From: Firmicutes bacterium ADurb.Bin248
Lineage (GTDB): Bacteria > Bacillota > Clostridia > Christensenellales > CAG-138
DNA length: 64,000 nt
Reading direction: 5' to 3'
Assembly: GCA_002069725.1 (NCBI GenBank)
Contig: MWBW01000007.1
Coordinates: forward strand, 1-64,000
The notes beneath the pieces were generated by a model, which was given only the letters and a program-made list of their open reading frames with translations, was not told the origin of the DNA and did not search any database. Below are positions 16,990 to 26,103 of the stretch, in pieces (within the stretch, counting starts at the first letter, position 1; each line of letters begins with the position of its first letter). The position numbers and the translations under genes are program-made.

Positions 16990-19900
16990 TCAGCCCTGTT
17001 TGGCCAGCTCGATATATTCCCGAAGGGTCGCATCCGAAAGGCCGAAGGTGGTTTTGAGGTTTTTGAGCGCGTAATCGGGCCGCTTGCGCAAGAAGTTCCT
17101 GATGCTTTCGACCTCGCTTTTCCAGCGGGAAAGCGAGGAAGGCGTGCCCCAGCGCGCGATGTGCCGCGCCATCTCGGGCTCCATTTCGGCGGCAAGCTCA
17201 TCCAGAACGGCGATAAGGCGATCGGGATCGAATTGGTTGACCACAACGTAGACGTAACGTTTGCAGAACCGCTCGCGCCAGGCGGCGTTTCTGTAAAGGC
17301 CCACATAGATATCCATGTTCGTAATCGTGCCGTCCGGCGACGGTATGCCGAGTTCGGTGAAATAGGAGATCAGCAGGTTGCTTGTGACGCTCGAAAAGGC
17401 CCCGTCCAGGTCGAAGTATACGGGGCGCCACTTCACCGCATAGTCCTGCGAGCGCCAGTATTTCTGGTTGACCAGATCGGAGTTCACAAAGTAGGTCTGC
17501 GCGATGAGGTAATCGGTAAAACAGTCCGCGTCGATCCAGCGGCAAAGCTCGGCGTAAACTTGATCCGAAGCCGTATCCTGCCCGAGCGCGAACGCGCGCA
17601 CGCGCTTGAAGTCCGTCCGGGCGCCCGCAAGCACCGTTTCGTTGCGGCGGATGATATCCGTTTCATCGGGATTTACGCCGTAATGCGCGGCGAGGAAATC
17701 CTCATTCTGGTTTTCGTTGAGGTCATAGAGGCCCCAATACGCGCCGTTGACGTAGACCGCGACGGGGCGCGTGGATACCGCTTCGATGTTGAGGCCGCTC
17801 ACGGCCCGCATGCAAAAGGAATCCTTCAGGCGCGCGCCGTGGGCGTTCTGGCCGGAGTTGCGCAGCACCAGCGAGGCGAAGGACGCGGCCGCGCTGTCCG
17901 CGAAGAACCTATAACGGGCTTCGCTCGCGCCGTAAGCGCCGCGAAAATATACCGAAAGCGACTTCTGGCGCATCGTAAGCGTGGAAGCGCCGTTGACGCG
18001 AAGCCCGCATGGGAGCGATATGCCGAGCCGCCCGTCCGCCTCGAAATACTCGAAGCTGCCGCCGCCGCGCTCCACCTTTGCCTTGCGTTCGACCACGGAA
18101 TAGACCGCGTCGAAATCCGCCTTGTCCATGGAAAGGCATACGACGGGCAGGGCGTGCGGCGTTTCGAACAGGAAGGTGGCGTTCACGATCCTGCTGTTCA
18201 AAAGCCCGTCCCTGATCGCCACGGCGCGCACGGGCGTATTCTTCGAAATGGCGATCGGCTCCGTATAGAGCCTTGAGGAGGCGTTCGGCGTGCTTCCGTC
18301 GAGCGTATAGTAGACTTTGGCGTCCTGCGTGCCGCAGGAGATCGTCAGAAAAAACTGCGCGTCGTGGTACAGCGCGCGCTCGGAAAAGACGGGCTCCATA
18401 ACATATGAAGGGTAAGCGGCCGCCGCGTTGGCGGCTTTCGGGGTCGCCCGGGTGAAAAAATAGCGCGTCCCGCTCTCGTCGCCCAAGATCCGGCCGGAGG
18501 TCACGCCGCTCGCGAGCGCGCCCGTTTCGAACGCGTCCACGAGAACGCCGTCGCCGTTGGTCAGAAACAGGGTCTCGCCCGAGGCGGAAACGGAAAACGG
18601 AACGCCGTCCGCGCCGGAGGAGACGTCGACTAAGGCATACCCTCCCGCGGGTACGACCACGTTTGCAAGGGAATAGAGCGCGGCGCCGAAATCGTCGCTC
18701 AAATGCCAGCCCTCAAGGCGCATGTCGCGATCCGAGCCGTTGTAAAGCTCGACCCAATCGTTGTCGCCTCCCTTGGCCGCGCCCACGGCGCTGACCTCGC
18801 TGATGTAAACGCCGTTCGGATCGGGGCGGCGCATGGCGTCGAGGCGGTCGAAGGCATGCGTCGCGTTTTGCGCGAGTGGCGTGGGAGCGGAAAAATACTT
18901 CCATTCGCCCGCTGCGTCGCGCCCGACGGAGATATCGTCGCCGATTTCCGGCTCGAAACGCACGCGGTCCTGTTTCATGCCGTCTTTGGTGCTCAGCGAG
19001 AGCATGCCGTCGCCCCTGGAGAGGCGAAACGAGGCGTGGAGTTGCGCGTTGCACCTATCCTTGCCCGAAAGGAACACGAGAAGATAGCCTCCCGGCGCGA
19101 GCTCCCTGTCGGGAAGCGCCCATTTGAAGGGCTTTTCGTCGTCGCTCAGGTAGTAGCCGCCCAGGGAAACCAGAGCGTCCGAGCGGTTCGCGAGCTCGAC
19201 CCACGCGCCGCGGTCGCCGTCCTCGTCCGCGATGCCGTAGCGGCTGCTCACAAGCACCTCGTTGATGCGTACGGGGTCGCCGCCGGCCATATCGGTGAAG
19301 GACAGGCTTTCAAAGCGAACCTCGGAATTTTCGGCCCCGGGCGTGGGGAACGCCGTGAATCTGCCGTCCTCCGTCACGCTCACGCCGTCGGGTATCCCCG
19401 CGTCCCACGAGAGCCGCGCGCACTCCCGCAAGCGGCTGTCGTATACGATCAGGCAGGTATCCTCGGAGCCGAGGCCGAAGGGCGCGCACAGCTCGCCGCC
19501 GCTCAAAACGCCTTTCGTGCCCGTAAAGACGACGAGCGCGTATTCCCCGGGCAGGAGCGTTCCGCCTTCGATCCGCCATTTTTCCGGATTCTCCTCGTCG
19601 TCCGTCAAGAAGAAGGAGGAAAGGCGAAGCGCCTCGGACGAGCCGTTATAGAGCTCCGCGTATGGATAGTAACCTCCGTCGGAAGCGGCGCAGACGGTCC
19701 GGTTTTCGGGGAGCACCTCGCTGAGCGCGAGCTGTTCGGAATCCGTTTCGTATACGAGCGTATCGATGGAATCGGAGATGGGCCGGTCGTTCTTCGCGCC
19801 GGGCGTCGGGGAGGCGCAATAGCCGTAGCTTTTGTCGTCCCGCATGGCGTAGGAAACGTCGCCCGCGAGCGCGGGCAGCGCGAGCTGCGCGATCAAATTA

Positions 19901-20307
19901 TAGTTTTTATCGCTCAAAATCAGCGTTTCGCCGCCCTTGGAAATGCCGAAACCCGTGCAAAGCGGCTCCTGCGCGGCGTCGTCGAAATCCGCGCAATACA
20001 CGACGAGGTAGCCTCCCGCGGCGATGGTCACGTCGGGGAACTCCCATTTGTGCGGCTCGCGCAGATTGTCGCTCAGGCCGCAGCCCTCGAGCGACAGGGG
20101 GACGCCTGAGGCGTTGTAAAGTTCCACCCAGTCCGGCGTGCCCAGGCGCTCATGCACGAGGGAACGGTCGTTGGAGGAAACCACCTCGCTGATGAAAAGG
20201 CGATCGGCCTCGGCGGGCATCGGAAGGCCGCCGCAGGAAACAAGCAGCGGCGCAAGGAGCGCGCATATCAACAGCAAGGCCGCCCTGCGGCGAAAGTATG
20301 CTCTCAT
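16990..20307 (-). CDS. Lipoprotein with four lamin-tail domains, chitobiase-like domain and CotH kinase domain
   Basis: 1105 residues from the ATG at 20307. The signal peptide ends in a lipobox (LAPLLVSCGG), so it is probably anchored outside the membrane. Four lamin-tail domains follow at about residues 35-150, 195-325, 345-475 and 500-620; each has the ISEV...DWVELYN-type opening and a GGYLVVY-type strand. A CHB_HEX_C-like Ig domain (YYTLDGSTPNASS) spans about 650-715. A CotH domain covers about 725-1050, with VYVNGAYWGLYDLNEN and VYFDLDGAFS. CotH proteins of spore formers are Ser kinases; whether this one is active needs testing. An ATG at 20316 is in frame but overlaps the -10 box. Confidence 0.87.
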   Translation of the reverse strand: MRAYFRRRAALLLICALLAPLLVSCGGLPMPAEADRLFISEVVSSNDRSLVHERLGTPDWVELYNASGVPLSLEGCGLSDNLREPHKWEFPDVTIAAGGYLVVYCADFDDAAQEPLCTGFGISKGGETLILSDKNYNLIAQLALPALAGDVSYAMRDDKSYGYCASPTPGAKNDRPISDSIDTLVYETDSEQLALSEVLPENRTVCAASDGGYYPYAELYNGSSEALRLSSFFLTDDEENPEKWRIEGGTLLPGEYALVVFTGTKGVLSGGELCAPFGLGSEDTCLIVYDSRLRECARLSWDAGIPDGVSVTEDGRFTAFPTPGAENSEVRFESLSFTDMAGGDPVRINEVLVSSRYGIADEDGDRGAWVELANRSDALVSLGGYYLSDDEKPFKWALPDRELAPGGYLLVFLSGKDRCNAQLHASFRLSRGDGMLSLSTKDGMKQDRVRFEPEIGDDISVGRDAAGEWKYFSAPTPLAQNATHAFDRLDAMRRPDPNGVYISEVSAVGAAKGGDNDWVELYNGSDRDMRLEGWHLSDDFGAALYSLANVVVPAGGYALVDVSSGADGVPFSVSASGETLFLTNGDGVLVDAFETGALASGVTSGRILGDESGTRYFFTRATPKAANAAAAYPSYVMEPVFSERALYHDAQFFLTISCGTQDAKVYYTLDGSTPNASSRLYTEPIAISKNTPVRAVAIRDGLLNSRIVNATFLFETPHALPVVCLSMDKADFDAVYSVVERKAKVERGGGSFEYFEADGRLGISLPCGLRVNGASTLTMRQKSLSVYFRGAYGASEARYRFFADSAAASFASLVLRNSGQNAHGARLKDSFCMRAVSGLNIEAVSTRPVAVYVNGAYWGLYDLNENQNEDFLAAHYGVNPDETDIIRRNETVLAGARTDFKRVRAFALGQDTASDQVYAELCRWIDADCFTDYLIAQTYFVNSDLVNQKYWRSQDYAVKWRPVYFDLDGAFSSVTSNLLISYFTELGIPSPDGTITNMDIYVGLYRNAAWRERFCKRYVYVVVNQFDPDRLIAVLDELAAEMEPEMARHIARWGTPSSLSRWKSEVESIRNFLRKRPDYALKNLKTTFGLSDATLREYIELAKQG

Positions 20308-20314
20308 ACGACAC

Positions 20315-20323
20315 ATTATAGCA
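20315..20323 (-). promoter_or_regulatory. Extended -10 box abutting the CotH gene start
   Basis: TGCTATAAT on the minus strand is an extended -10 element. Its last base is 7 bases before the ATG at 20307, so transcription would begin almost at the start codon. There is no ribosome binding site, which suggests a leaderless mRNA. No clear -35 box is seen, as often with extended -10 promoters. Confidence 0.6.
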
Positions 20324-20458
20324 TAATTTACGCATATACGGCTCGGTCCCGCGAAGAATCAACAATCGTTGCAAATTGTTCATATTTATTGGCGCGATCA
20401 GGCGATATCGCCCTTCTCGCCGATACGGATCGGCCTGCGGTTTCGGCGCCGGCATAAT

Positions 20459-20808
20459 AACGCAAAGGATTCCATGTGGAAGCCCCGGACGAAAGCGCGC
20501 ACGCGGGCGATCTCGCATGTAAAATCGAGGCCATAGAGGCCATCGACCGGGAGATACTGGGGCCGGTGATCGAAAAGCTTCGCGGGGCGGGCGAGGAATT
20601 CCGGATACTCCTGCTGCCGGACCACCCGACGCCGCTGGCCATCCGCACCCACACTGCGGACCCCGTGCCTTTCGTGCTCTACCGCAGCGACCGCGGCACG
20701 TCCCCGCACGCGGAAGCGTATTCCGAGGCGGCCTGCGCCCGAACGGGGCTGTTCGTGCCCGAAGGGCCCATGCTGATGCGGCGGCTGATCGACGGCGGCT
20801 TCGCCTGA
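20459..20808 (+). pseudogene. C-terminal fragment of cofactor-independent phosphoglycerate mutase (ApgM type)
   Basis: The frame reads HVEAPDESAHAGD, then LLLPDHPTPLAIRTHTADPVPF, ending normally at 20808. These are C-terminal hallmarks of the archaeal-type 2,3-bisphosphoglycerate-independent phosphoglycerate mutase, including conserved Asp/His metal ligands. Only about 110 of the usual ~400 residues remain. The match begins abruptly at HVEAPDE with no upstream remainder in any frame, so the rest was deleted or never joined in assembly. It cannot be an active mutase alone. Confidence 0.8.
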
Positions 20809-20830
20809 CGCGGCGCGGCCGGGGCCGGGG

Positions 20831-21274
20831 TCAGGTATCCATTCTCACGATGTCCGTCAGGACCTTGTTTCGGTAGACCAGGTCGTTTCGCACGGTAAAG
20901 CCGACGCTTTCCCAGAATTCGTTGCCCGCCGCGTTCCTCTCGAACACAACCAGCGCGACCTTGGCGATCCCAAGCTCCCGCAACGCGCGCAGGGCGGCGT
21001 CCACCAGCTTCGAGGCGATCCCCCTTCTGCGAAGCGTCGGATCGACCGCCGTGTGGTAGATATAGCCTCTGCGCCCGTCGTTTCCCGCGAGGATCACGCC
21101 CACGAGCTTTTCATCCTCTTCGGCGACAAAACAGGTGTCGGGGTTCCTGGCAAGGAACGATTCGATTCCGTCCCTGGAGTCGTCGATGTTGTTCAGCCCC
21201 ATGCCCTTGCAGGAAAGCCACAGGTCATAGACGGCACCGTAATCGCGCGCGGTCATTTTTCTGATCAGCGTCAT
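20831..21274 (-). CDS. GNAT-family N-acetyltransferase
   Basis: 147 residues, a complete GNAT fold. The acetyl-CoA-binding motif A reads TAVDPTLRRRGIASKLVDAAL (about residues 75-95, with the R/Q-x-x-G-x-G/A pattern as RRRGIA), followed by the FERNAAGNEFWESVGF motif B that ends many family members. It starts at the ATG at 21274 after GGAGGGAATT. The substrate cannot be inferred. It converges on the apgM fragment. Confidence 0.88.
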   Translation of the reverse strand: MTLIRKMTARDYGAVYDLWLSCKGMGLNNIDDSRDGIESFLARNPDTCFVAEEDEKLVGVILAGNDGRRGYIYHTAVDPTLRRRGIASKLVDAALRALRELGIAKVALVVFERNAAGNEFWESVGFTVRNDLVYRNKVLTDIVRMDT

Positions 21275-21339
21275 AATTCCCTCCGATTGTTATTTCGATC
21301 GGGCGAACCGACGGGCGGCGCAGTCGAGCGGCCCACCGT

Positions 21340-22387
21340 TCATCGTCCGTCAAACGCCGCGTAGACGGCCTGCCCGCCGACATACGTCCCGAGCACGCGC
21401 GCGTTGAGTATCTCTTCGTGCGGCAGGCTGAACAGGTCGCGGTCGAGCACGATGAAATCCGCGAGCATGCCCGCGCGTATCCGCCCCTTCAGCCGCTCCC
21501 CGCCCTGCATCCCGGCTCCCGCCGCCGTGTAGCAATACAGCGCCTCGCCAAGGGAAAGCGCTTCGTTTGCATTGAATGCCGCGGAGCCGTCCAGCTTCCT
21601 GCGCGTCACGGCGCACCAGGCGCCGCGCATGGGATCGAAAGGCTCCACCGGGCAGTGGTGCCGAACGCGACCGGCACGCCGGAATGCGGGAGAGTTCTCC
21701 ACGCGTAGGAGGAAGCGGCCTTCTCCTTCCCCACCCGGCTTTCGCAAATATCCATATCGTAATCGATGAACACAGGCTGGACGAAGGCCGCAGCGCCGGC
21801 CTCTGAAAAGCGATCGAGCAGCGCGCGCTCGGTGATCTGGCAATGCACGACGCCGTGGCGCGGATCGGCATTGGGCATGCTCCGCCTCGCGTTTTCTATC
21901 GCGGCGAGCGCCATGCAGATCGCCCGGTCGCCTATGGCGTGGATCGCGACGGGAACGCCGCGCTCATGGGTCCGGGCCACCATGGCGTCCAGCTCCTCCT
22001 GCGGATGCAGGCAGAGGCCGCGGTTTCCAGGGTCGTCCGCATAGGGCAGATCAGCCATTCCCCGTCTTTGAAACTCCGCTTTTCACAAGCGGAGCGCATC
22101 GTGCGCATCATTTCGGCGAAGGACGCGCATCCGCTCAGGTCGAGGCTAAGGTAACGGTTCTTGACATAGTGGAGAAAGTGCATATGGGAATCGTTGAAGC
22201 CGGGCAGCAGAAGCTTCCCTTGCATATCGACGGCGTCGAAGCGCTCTGCGCGCCCCGCGAGAAACGAGGCGGCGTCCTCGTTCGAGCCCACGAAGGCGAA
22301 ACGTTCGCCGTTTACGACCGCGGCCTGCGCGAACGGGTTGCGGGCATCCATGGTGGCTATCCGGGCGTTCCTGATCAAACGATACAT
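21340..22387 (-). pseudogene. Broken YtcJ-type metal-dependent amidohydrolase
   Basis: The pieces lie in three frames. The N-terminal piece (22387 to about 22050) has GKLLLPGFNDSHMHF and ends at FKDGEWLI. The middle piece (about 22055 to 21650) has EELDAMVARTHERGVPVAIH and IGDRAI. The C-terminal piece (about 21660 to 21340) has CPVEPFDPMRGAWCAVTRR and closes with LADFIVLDRD. Homologs of this Amidohydro_3 class are about 530-550 residues. Here about 180 residues between the first two pieces are missing, and a one-base frameshift separates the last two. Start chosen at 22387, where GGAG lies 7 bases upstream. Not functional as read. Confidence 0.82.
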
Positions 22388-22529
22388 TTCGATCTCCATA
22401 ACATTTGATGTGTTTAACTGTAATTACGTTCGGTGTAATGTATAATTTATACAATCGTTTTGTGGAAAATTTGTATGAATTTCTTTTTTTTGATCAAAGT
22501 TTCTGCAAATCCCCGATCCGCGCGCGGCG

Positions 22530-23390
22530 TTACAGACCCTTCTTTTCCTCTTCCATCTGCGCCCGGTACTCCGAGGGGGAGCGGCTCGTCATCCGACAGA
22601 AATTTCGGAAAAACGTGGAAAAATCGTTGTAGCCCACGTCCTCGGCGATCCTGCTGTAGGGCATATCGGTATCCTTGATGAGCCGCAGCGCCTCGCGCAT
22701 CCGTTTTTCGGTTATGTATTGCTTGGGCGTCGTTCCGGTGGCGCTCTGAAAATATGCGTAGAACGTGCTTTTGCGCAGCGCGCTGATTCGAATCAGATCG
22801 TCGATCTTGAAATCCTCGCAATAATGCTGGTCGATGTAGCGCAGCACCGCATCCATGGTGCCGTTCTCGGAGATGTCCCGCTGCCCGCTCCGCCGCGCGT
22901 CGCCGATTGCGCGCAGCATCATGACGACCGTGGCCGCGCAGATGTGGCACCAGTCGTTGAACACGCCCGGCTGGGCATGCTCCGGCTTTTCCATCAAGAT
23001 GCCCAGGAGTTTTATCAGCGTATTGTGGTCGGCTTCCGCCATCGGGAACAGCGACGATTTGGCGAAAAACCCGTCCGGAATGCCCGGGACGGCTTCCATC
23101 GCCGCGTTGAGGATCTCGTCGGAAAAAGAAACGGTGTAGTAGACGGTGTCGTCGTTGTAGACGAACAGGCTGTGCTCGCAATCTTTGGGCGAGAAGAAAA
23201 CATTGCCCTTGAACTGGCTGCCGATCTCGCCGTCATGCAACTGCGAGATGCGCCCGCTCTCCACCACGGTGTATTGGTGGAACGCTTGGCTGTGCGGTTT
23301 GGCGAACCCGCTGAACCCCTTATCCCAGAAAACGTGATACATGCCGCCTTCGCGGAACAACTGATTCCTGCGCTTGCTGCTCAGATACAT
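22530..23390 (-). CDS. AraC-family transcriptional regulator
   Basis: 286 residues from the ATG at 23390, preceded by GGAAGCGGAA. The N-terminal half resembles a cupin-like sensing domain (FHQYTVVESGRI, GNVFFSPKDCEHS). The C-terminal ~100 residues contain two helix-turn-helix units, ending with the strong AraC signature VGYNDFSTFFRNFCRMTSRSP. It lies directly upstream of, and on the same strand as, the broken amidohydrolase gene, and divergent from the M20 amidohydrolase gene. Either could be its target. The ligand is unknown. Confidence 0.92.
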   Translation of the reverse strand: MYLSSKRRNQLFREGGMYHVFWDKGFSGFAKPHSQAFHQYTVVESGRISQLHDGEIGSQFKGNVFFSPKDCEHSLFVYNDDTVYYTVSFSDEILNAAMEAVPGIPDGFFAKSSLFPMAEADHNTLIKLLGILMEKPEHAQPGVFNDWCHICAATVVMMLRAIGDARRSGQRDISENGTMDAVLRYIDQHYCEDFKIDDLIRISALRKSTFYAYFQSATGTTPKQYITEKRMREALRLIKDTDMPYSRIAEDVGYNDFSTFFRNFCRMTSRSPSEYRAQMEEEKKGL

Positions 23391-23659
23391 CTTTTTCCGC
23401 TTCCGGCCGGACTTTGCGCGCCGTCGTCGCATCAGGCGGATATATCATAAGTTCAAGCAGACCATTTTGCAATACGAAATCTGCAAACGATGGATTTTTT
23501 GCAATTGTAATGTATTTTAATTAAAGTGATAATATATCCGTCGTTACATTGCCATATATCGATTCGGATCTGCACAATCGGACGTTTTTTTCCATCGCGG
23601 CATCAGCCGGCAGCGCCGGATGATCGAATACACAATTTAATCAGGAGGGTACCCCCATA

Positions 23660-23800
23660 ATGAAGATCAAAACGGTAGCCCGCGCCGCTTGCGCGGCACC
23701 GGTCCCCTCGCGCGTCAGGCGGGCGTTCCCGCTCGGCGCATCCCGCTTTGAATTTAATTCATTTATCCGGAGGCAATCGCATGGATCCCGTGTTGTATGA
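23660..23800 (+). pseudogene. Possible remnant of a secreted-protein gene start
   Basis: A strong ribosome binding site (AGGAGGGTACCCCCATA) precedes ATG and a 46-codon frame beginning MKIKTVARAACAA, which looks like the start of a signal peptide. The hydrophobic core never follows and the frame turns basic and stops at 23800 inside the next gene. It could be the beheaded start of a solute-binding protein gene removed by deletion; the upstream AT-rich segment (23450-23650) holds the likely promoter. Low certainty. Confidence 0.35.
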
Positions 23801-24896
23801 AATGGCCGTGACGCTTCGCCATGAGCTGCACGCGCACCCCGAGCTATCAAACCATGAAGTATGGACGAAAGCGCACCTGATGTCGTTTCTGCGGACGCAC
23901 ACGCGCCTTGAGGTCGTGGACCGCGGAAAATGGTTTTACGCGGCGTACCGCACCGCGCCGGAGAAGCCGAAAATCGCTTTCCGGGCGGATTTCGACGCGC
24001 TTCCCGTCGAGGAGACCATCTCCCTGCCCTACGGCTCCGCCATCCCCGGCGTCTCGCACAAATGCGGCCACGACGGCCACAGCGCGACGCTGGCCGCCTT
24101 CGCGGTCGAAGTCGACCGGCGCGGCGCCGAGAGCAACGTCTTTTTCATCTTCCAGCACGCGGAGGAAACCGGGGACGGCGCGAAGGAATGCGCCGTACTG
24201 GTCGCCGAGGAAGGCATCGACGAGGTGTACGGCTACCACAACGAGCCGGGCCGCCCTCTGGGCGAGGTGATCGTGCACCGCGGCAGCTTCCAGTGCGCCT
24301 CCAAGGGCATGAGCATGTACTTTACCGGCGCGCCGTCCCGCGCGAGCGACCCCGGGCTGGGGCGAAACCCGGCCTTCGCGATCGCCCGGCTGGTCGGCGC
24401 GATACCGGGCTTATACCGCTCCGAGGACTACGCGGGGCTGGTTCTTTGCACGGTCATCAACATCGAGGTCGGCGAGCGCGCTTTCGGCACCTCGGCCAGC
24501 GACGGCGTGTTGCGGGTGACGATCCGCGCTCAGCACGAAAACGAAATGGACCGGCTCCAGGCGCGCCTGAATACCCTCGCCTACGGGCTGGCGGCCGAAT
24601 ACGGCCTCGAATACCGCGCGGAATTCTGCGACTACTTCCCCGAGAATGTCAACCATGATGAAAGCGTGGAAAGGGTGTGCCGCGTGTGCGAAGCGCTCGG
24701 CATTCCCGTGCACGAGTTCGAGTTCCCCAAGAGGGGCTCGGAGGACTTCGGTTATTTTACCAAGGCGGCAAAAGGCGCGTATTTCAACGTGGGCGCGGGC
24801 AATATGACGGCGCACCACACCTTTGAATACGACTTCCCCGACGCGATCATGCCCGTCGCATTCGACGTTTTCAGGGGGCTTGCCGGCGTCAGGTAA
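23781..24896 (+). CDS. M20 family metallo-amidohydrolase (N-acyl amino acid amidohydrolase-like)
   Basis: 371 residues from the ATG at 23781, with CCGGAGGC 8 bases upstream. Family landmarks are HELHAHPELSNHE at the N-terminus, FRADFDALPVEE, the metal-binding loop HKCGHDGHSAT, HAEETGDGAKEC with the catalytic Glu, and a final His in HHTFEYDFPDA. The middle ~115 residues form the lid domain. Members of this M20D-type group hydrolyse N-acyl amino acids, including hippurate and indoleacetyl conjugates, in the cytosol. The specific substrate is open. It faces the AraC regulator gene. Confidence 0.9.
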   Translation: MDPVLYEMAVTLRHELHAHPELSNHEVWTKAHLMSFLRTHTRLEVVDRGKWFYAAYRTAPEKPKIAFRADFDALPVEETISLPYGSAIPGVSHKCGHDGHSATLAAFAVEVDRRGAESNVFFIFQHAEETGDGAKECAVLVAEEGIDEVYGYHNEPGRPLGEVIVHRGSFQCASKGMSMYFTGAPSRASDPGLGRNPAFAIARLVGAIPGLYRSEDYAGLVLCTVINIEVGERAFGTSASDGVLRVTIRAQHENEMDRLQARLNTLAYGLAAEYGLEYRAEFCDYFPENVNHDESVERVCRVCEALGIPVHEFEFPKRGSEDFGYFTKAAKGAYFNVGAGNMTAHHTFEYDFPDAIMPVAFDVFRGLAGVR

Positions 24897-24919
24897 AACG
24901 CCCGGGCAAGCGAGCGAGC

Positions 24920-24968
24920 CATGCGCAGCAAAATCCGTCCAATGATGAGGCGGGTTTTGTTGCGCATG
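24920..24968. terminator. 18-bp inverted repeat after the M20 gene
   Basis: 24920-24937 pairs with 24951-24968 over 18 bp with only two G-U type positions and a 13-base loop. It contains AAAATCCG/CGGGTTTT arms and starts 24 bases after the stop. It is a plausible terminator, but there is no separate T-run after it on the plus strand. Confidence 0.55.
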
Positions 24969-25154
24969 CGTGAAAAGCCGGAAGCTTTCCGATTGCGCCG
25001 CCGATGATCGCGAAACCGCGAGCGCGCGGCATCCTGAAAGAATCGACGCGCGCGGCGGCATACTATACGCGAGGCCGCAGGCCGGGCATAAACCATAAGA
25101 AAGACGGCGTTATATGCGCAAAAGCAACGACATGAAAAGCGCGGGAAACAGGCG

Positions 25155-25763
25155 TTGACCCCGCTCGAGCTGTATTCGGATATCGGCGTACACCTGCTGC
25201 AAGACGGCAGCCCTTCCGCTTACCTGAGCGGCATACGTTCGCATCCGCTGTTTCGGAATCATCCGTTTTGCATGCTTCACAGGCTGCGGGAAACGGAGCA
25301 GTCCCCCGAACACCATCCGGAAGGGAACGTCTGGCTCCATACCCTGCTCGTCGTCGACGAGGCCGCAAAGCTCAGAGCGCGAAGCGCGGACCCCGCCGCG
25401 TTCATGTGGGCGGCGCTGCTGCACGACATCGGCAAGCCCGCCACCACGAAGCTGCGCAAAGGCAGAATCACCGCATACGACCACGACAAGGTCGGCGCAA
25501 GGCTCGCGCGGGAATTCCTCGGGGTATTTACGGACGACGGCGGCTTCATAGACAAGGTTTCGGGCCTCATCCGCTATCACATGCAGATCCTGTTCGTATT
25601 GAAAGACCTGCCGTTCGCGGACATCGGGGGTATGCTGCGCGATACGGATATCGGCGAGGTGGCGCTGCTCGGCCTGTGCGACCGGCTCGGCAGGGCGGGC
25701 TGCGACCGGGCGAAGGAGGAGGAGCGCGTGCGCCTGTTCCTTCAAAAGTGTAAGCCGAATTGA
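25155..25763 (+). CDS. HD-domain phosphohydrolase (HDIG type)
   Basis: 202 residues with a TTG start, the only in-frame start after the previous stop, preceded by GGGAAACAGG. The HD motif reads HPEGNVWLHTLLVVDEA, then ALLHDIGKPATTKLRKGR and a later AYDHDKVGA, which supply the metal-binding His and Asp residues. Such stand-alone proteins resemble the HD domain of CCA-adding enzymes and act on nucleotides or phosphorylated compounds; the exact substrate is unknown. Length matches clostridial homologs, so it is probably complete despite the odd start. Confidence 0.8.
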   Translation: MTPLELYSDIGVHLLQDGSPSAYLSGIRSHPLFRNHPFCMLHRLRETEQSPEHHPEGNVWLHTLLVVDEAAKLRARSADPAAFMWAALLHDIGKPATTKLRKGRITAYDHDKVGARLAREFLGVFTDDGGFIDKVSGLIRYHMQILFVLKDLPFADIGGMLRDTDIGEVALLGLCDRLGRAGCDRAKEEERVRLFLQKCKPN

Positions 25764-25789
25764 AGCGCCCCGCGCACGAGCAAGGATGG

Positions 25790-26103
25790 CGCATGCGGGA
25801 AGCGACAGCTTCGCGCCCGAGAGCGTCACCGGGGTTTCGTCGACGCTCAGGTAGCCGTAGAGCGCGTACCCCGCGCAATCCGTACCGGCAGGCGAAAGCC
25901 GCACGTTTTCCATTCCGATGCCGTAGACCGGCAGCAGCGTGCCGCCGTCGTATGTTTTTACGACGGCGCAGACCGAATCCGAGACGAGCGCTTCCACGGC
26001 TTGTGCTGCGCCGCGCGCGATCCCCGGGTTTTCGTTGCGGATGCGCAGCGCGCGCTTATTGCAATTGTAAATGGAATACCCCTCCGCTTTTTCTGCGCGC
26101 GGC
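25790..26103 (-). other. Possible gene fragment of unknown family
   Basis: On the minus strand the frame reads EGYSIYNCNKRALRIRNENP, continues through EALVSDSVCAVVKTYDGG and VDETPVTLSGAKLSL, and then runs into the antisense of the HD gene. Its residue mix looks protein-like, unlike the shadow frames around it, and no gene lies on the opposite strand here. I do not recognise it. It begins without a start codon right after the acetyltransferase stop, so if real it is a relic. Confidence 0.3.

Noticed and set aside
22447-23181. 244-codon minus-strand frame overlapping the AraC gene
   Set aside because: It is a different frame of the same strand with Arg/His/Gly-rich content; the AraC frame carries the clear family signature.
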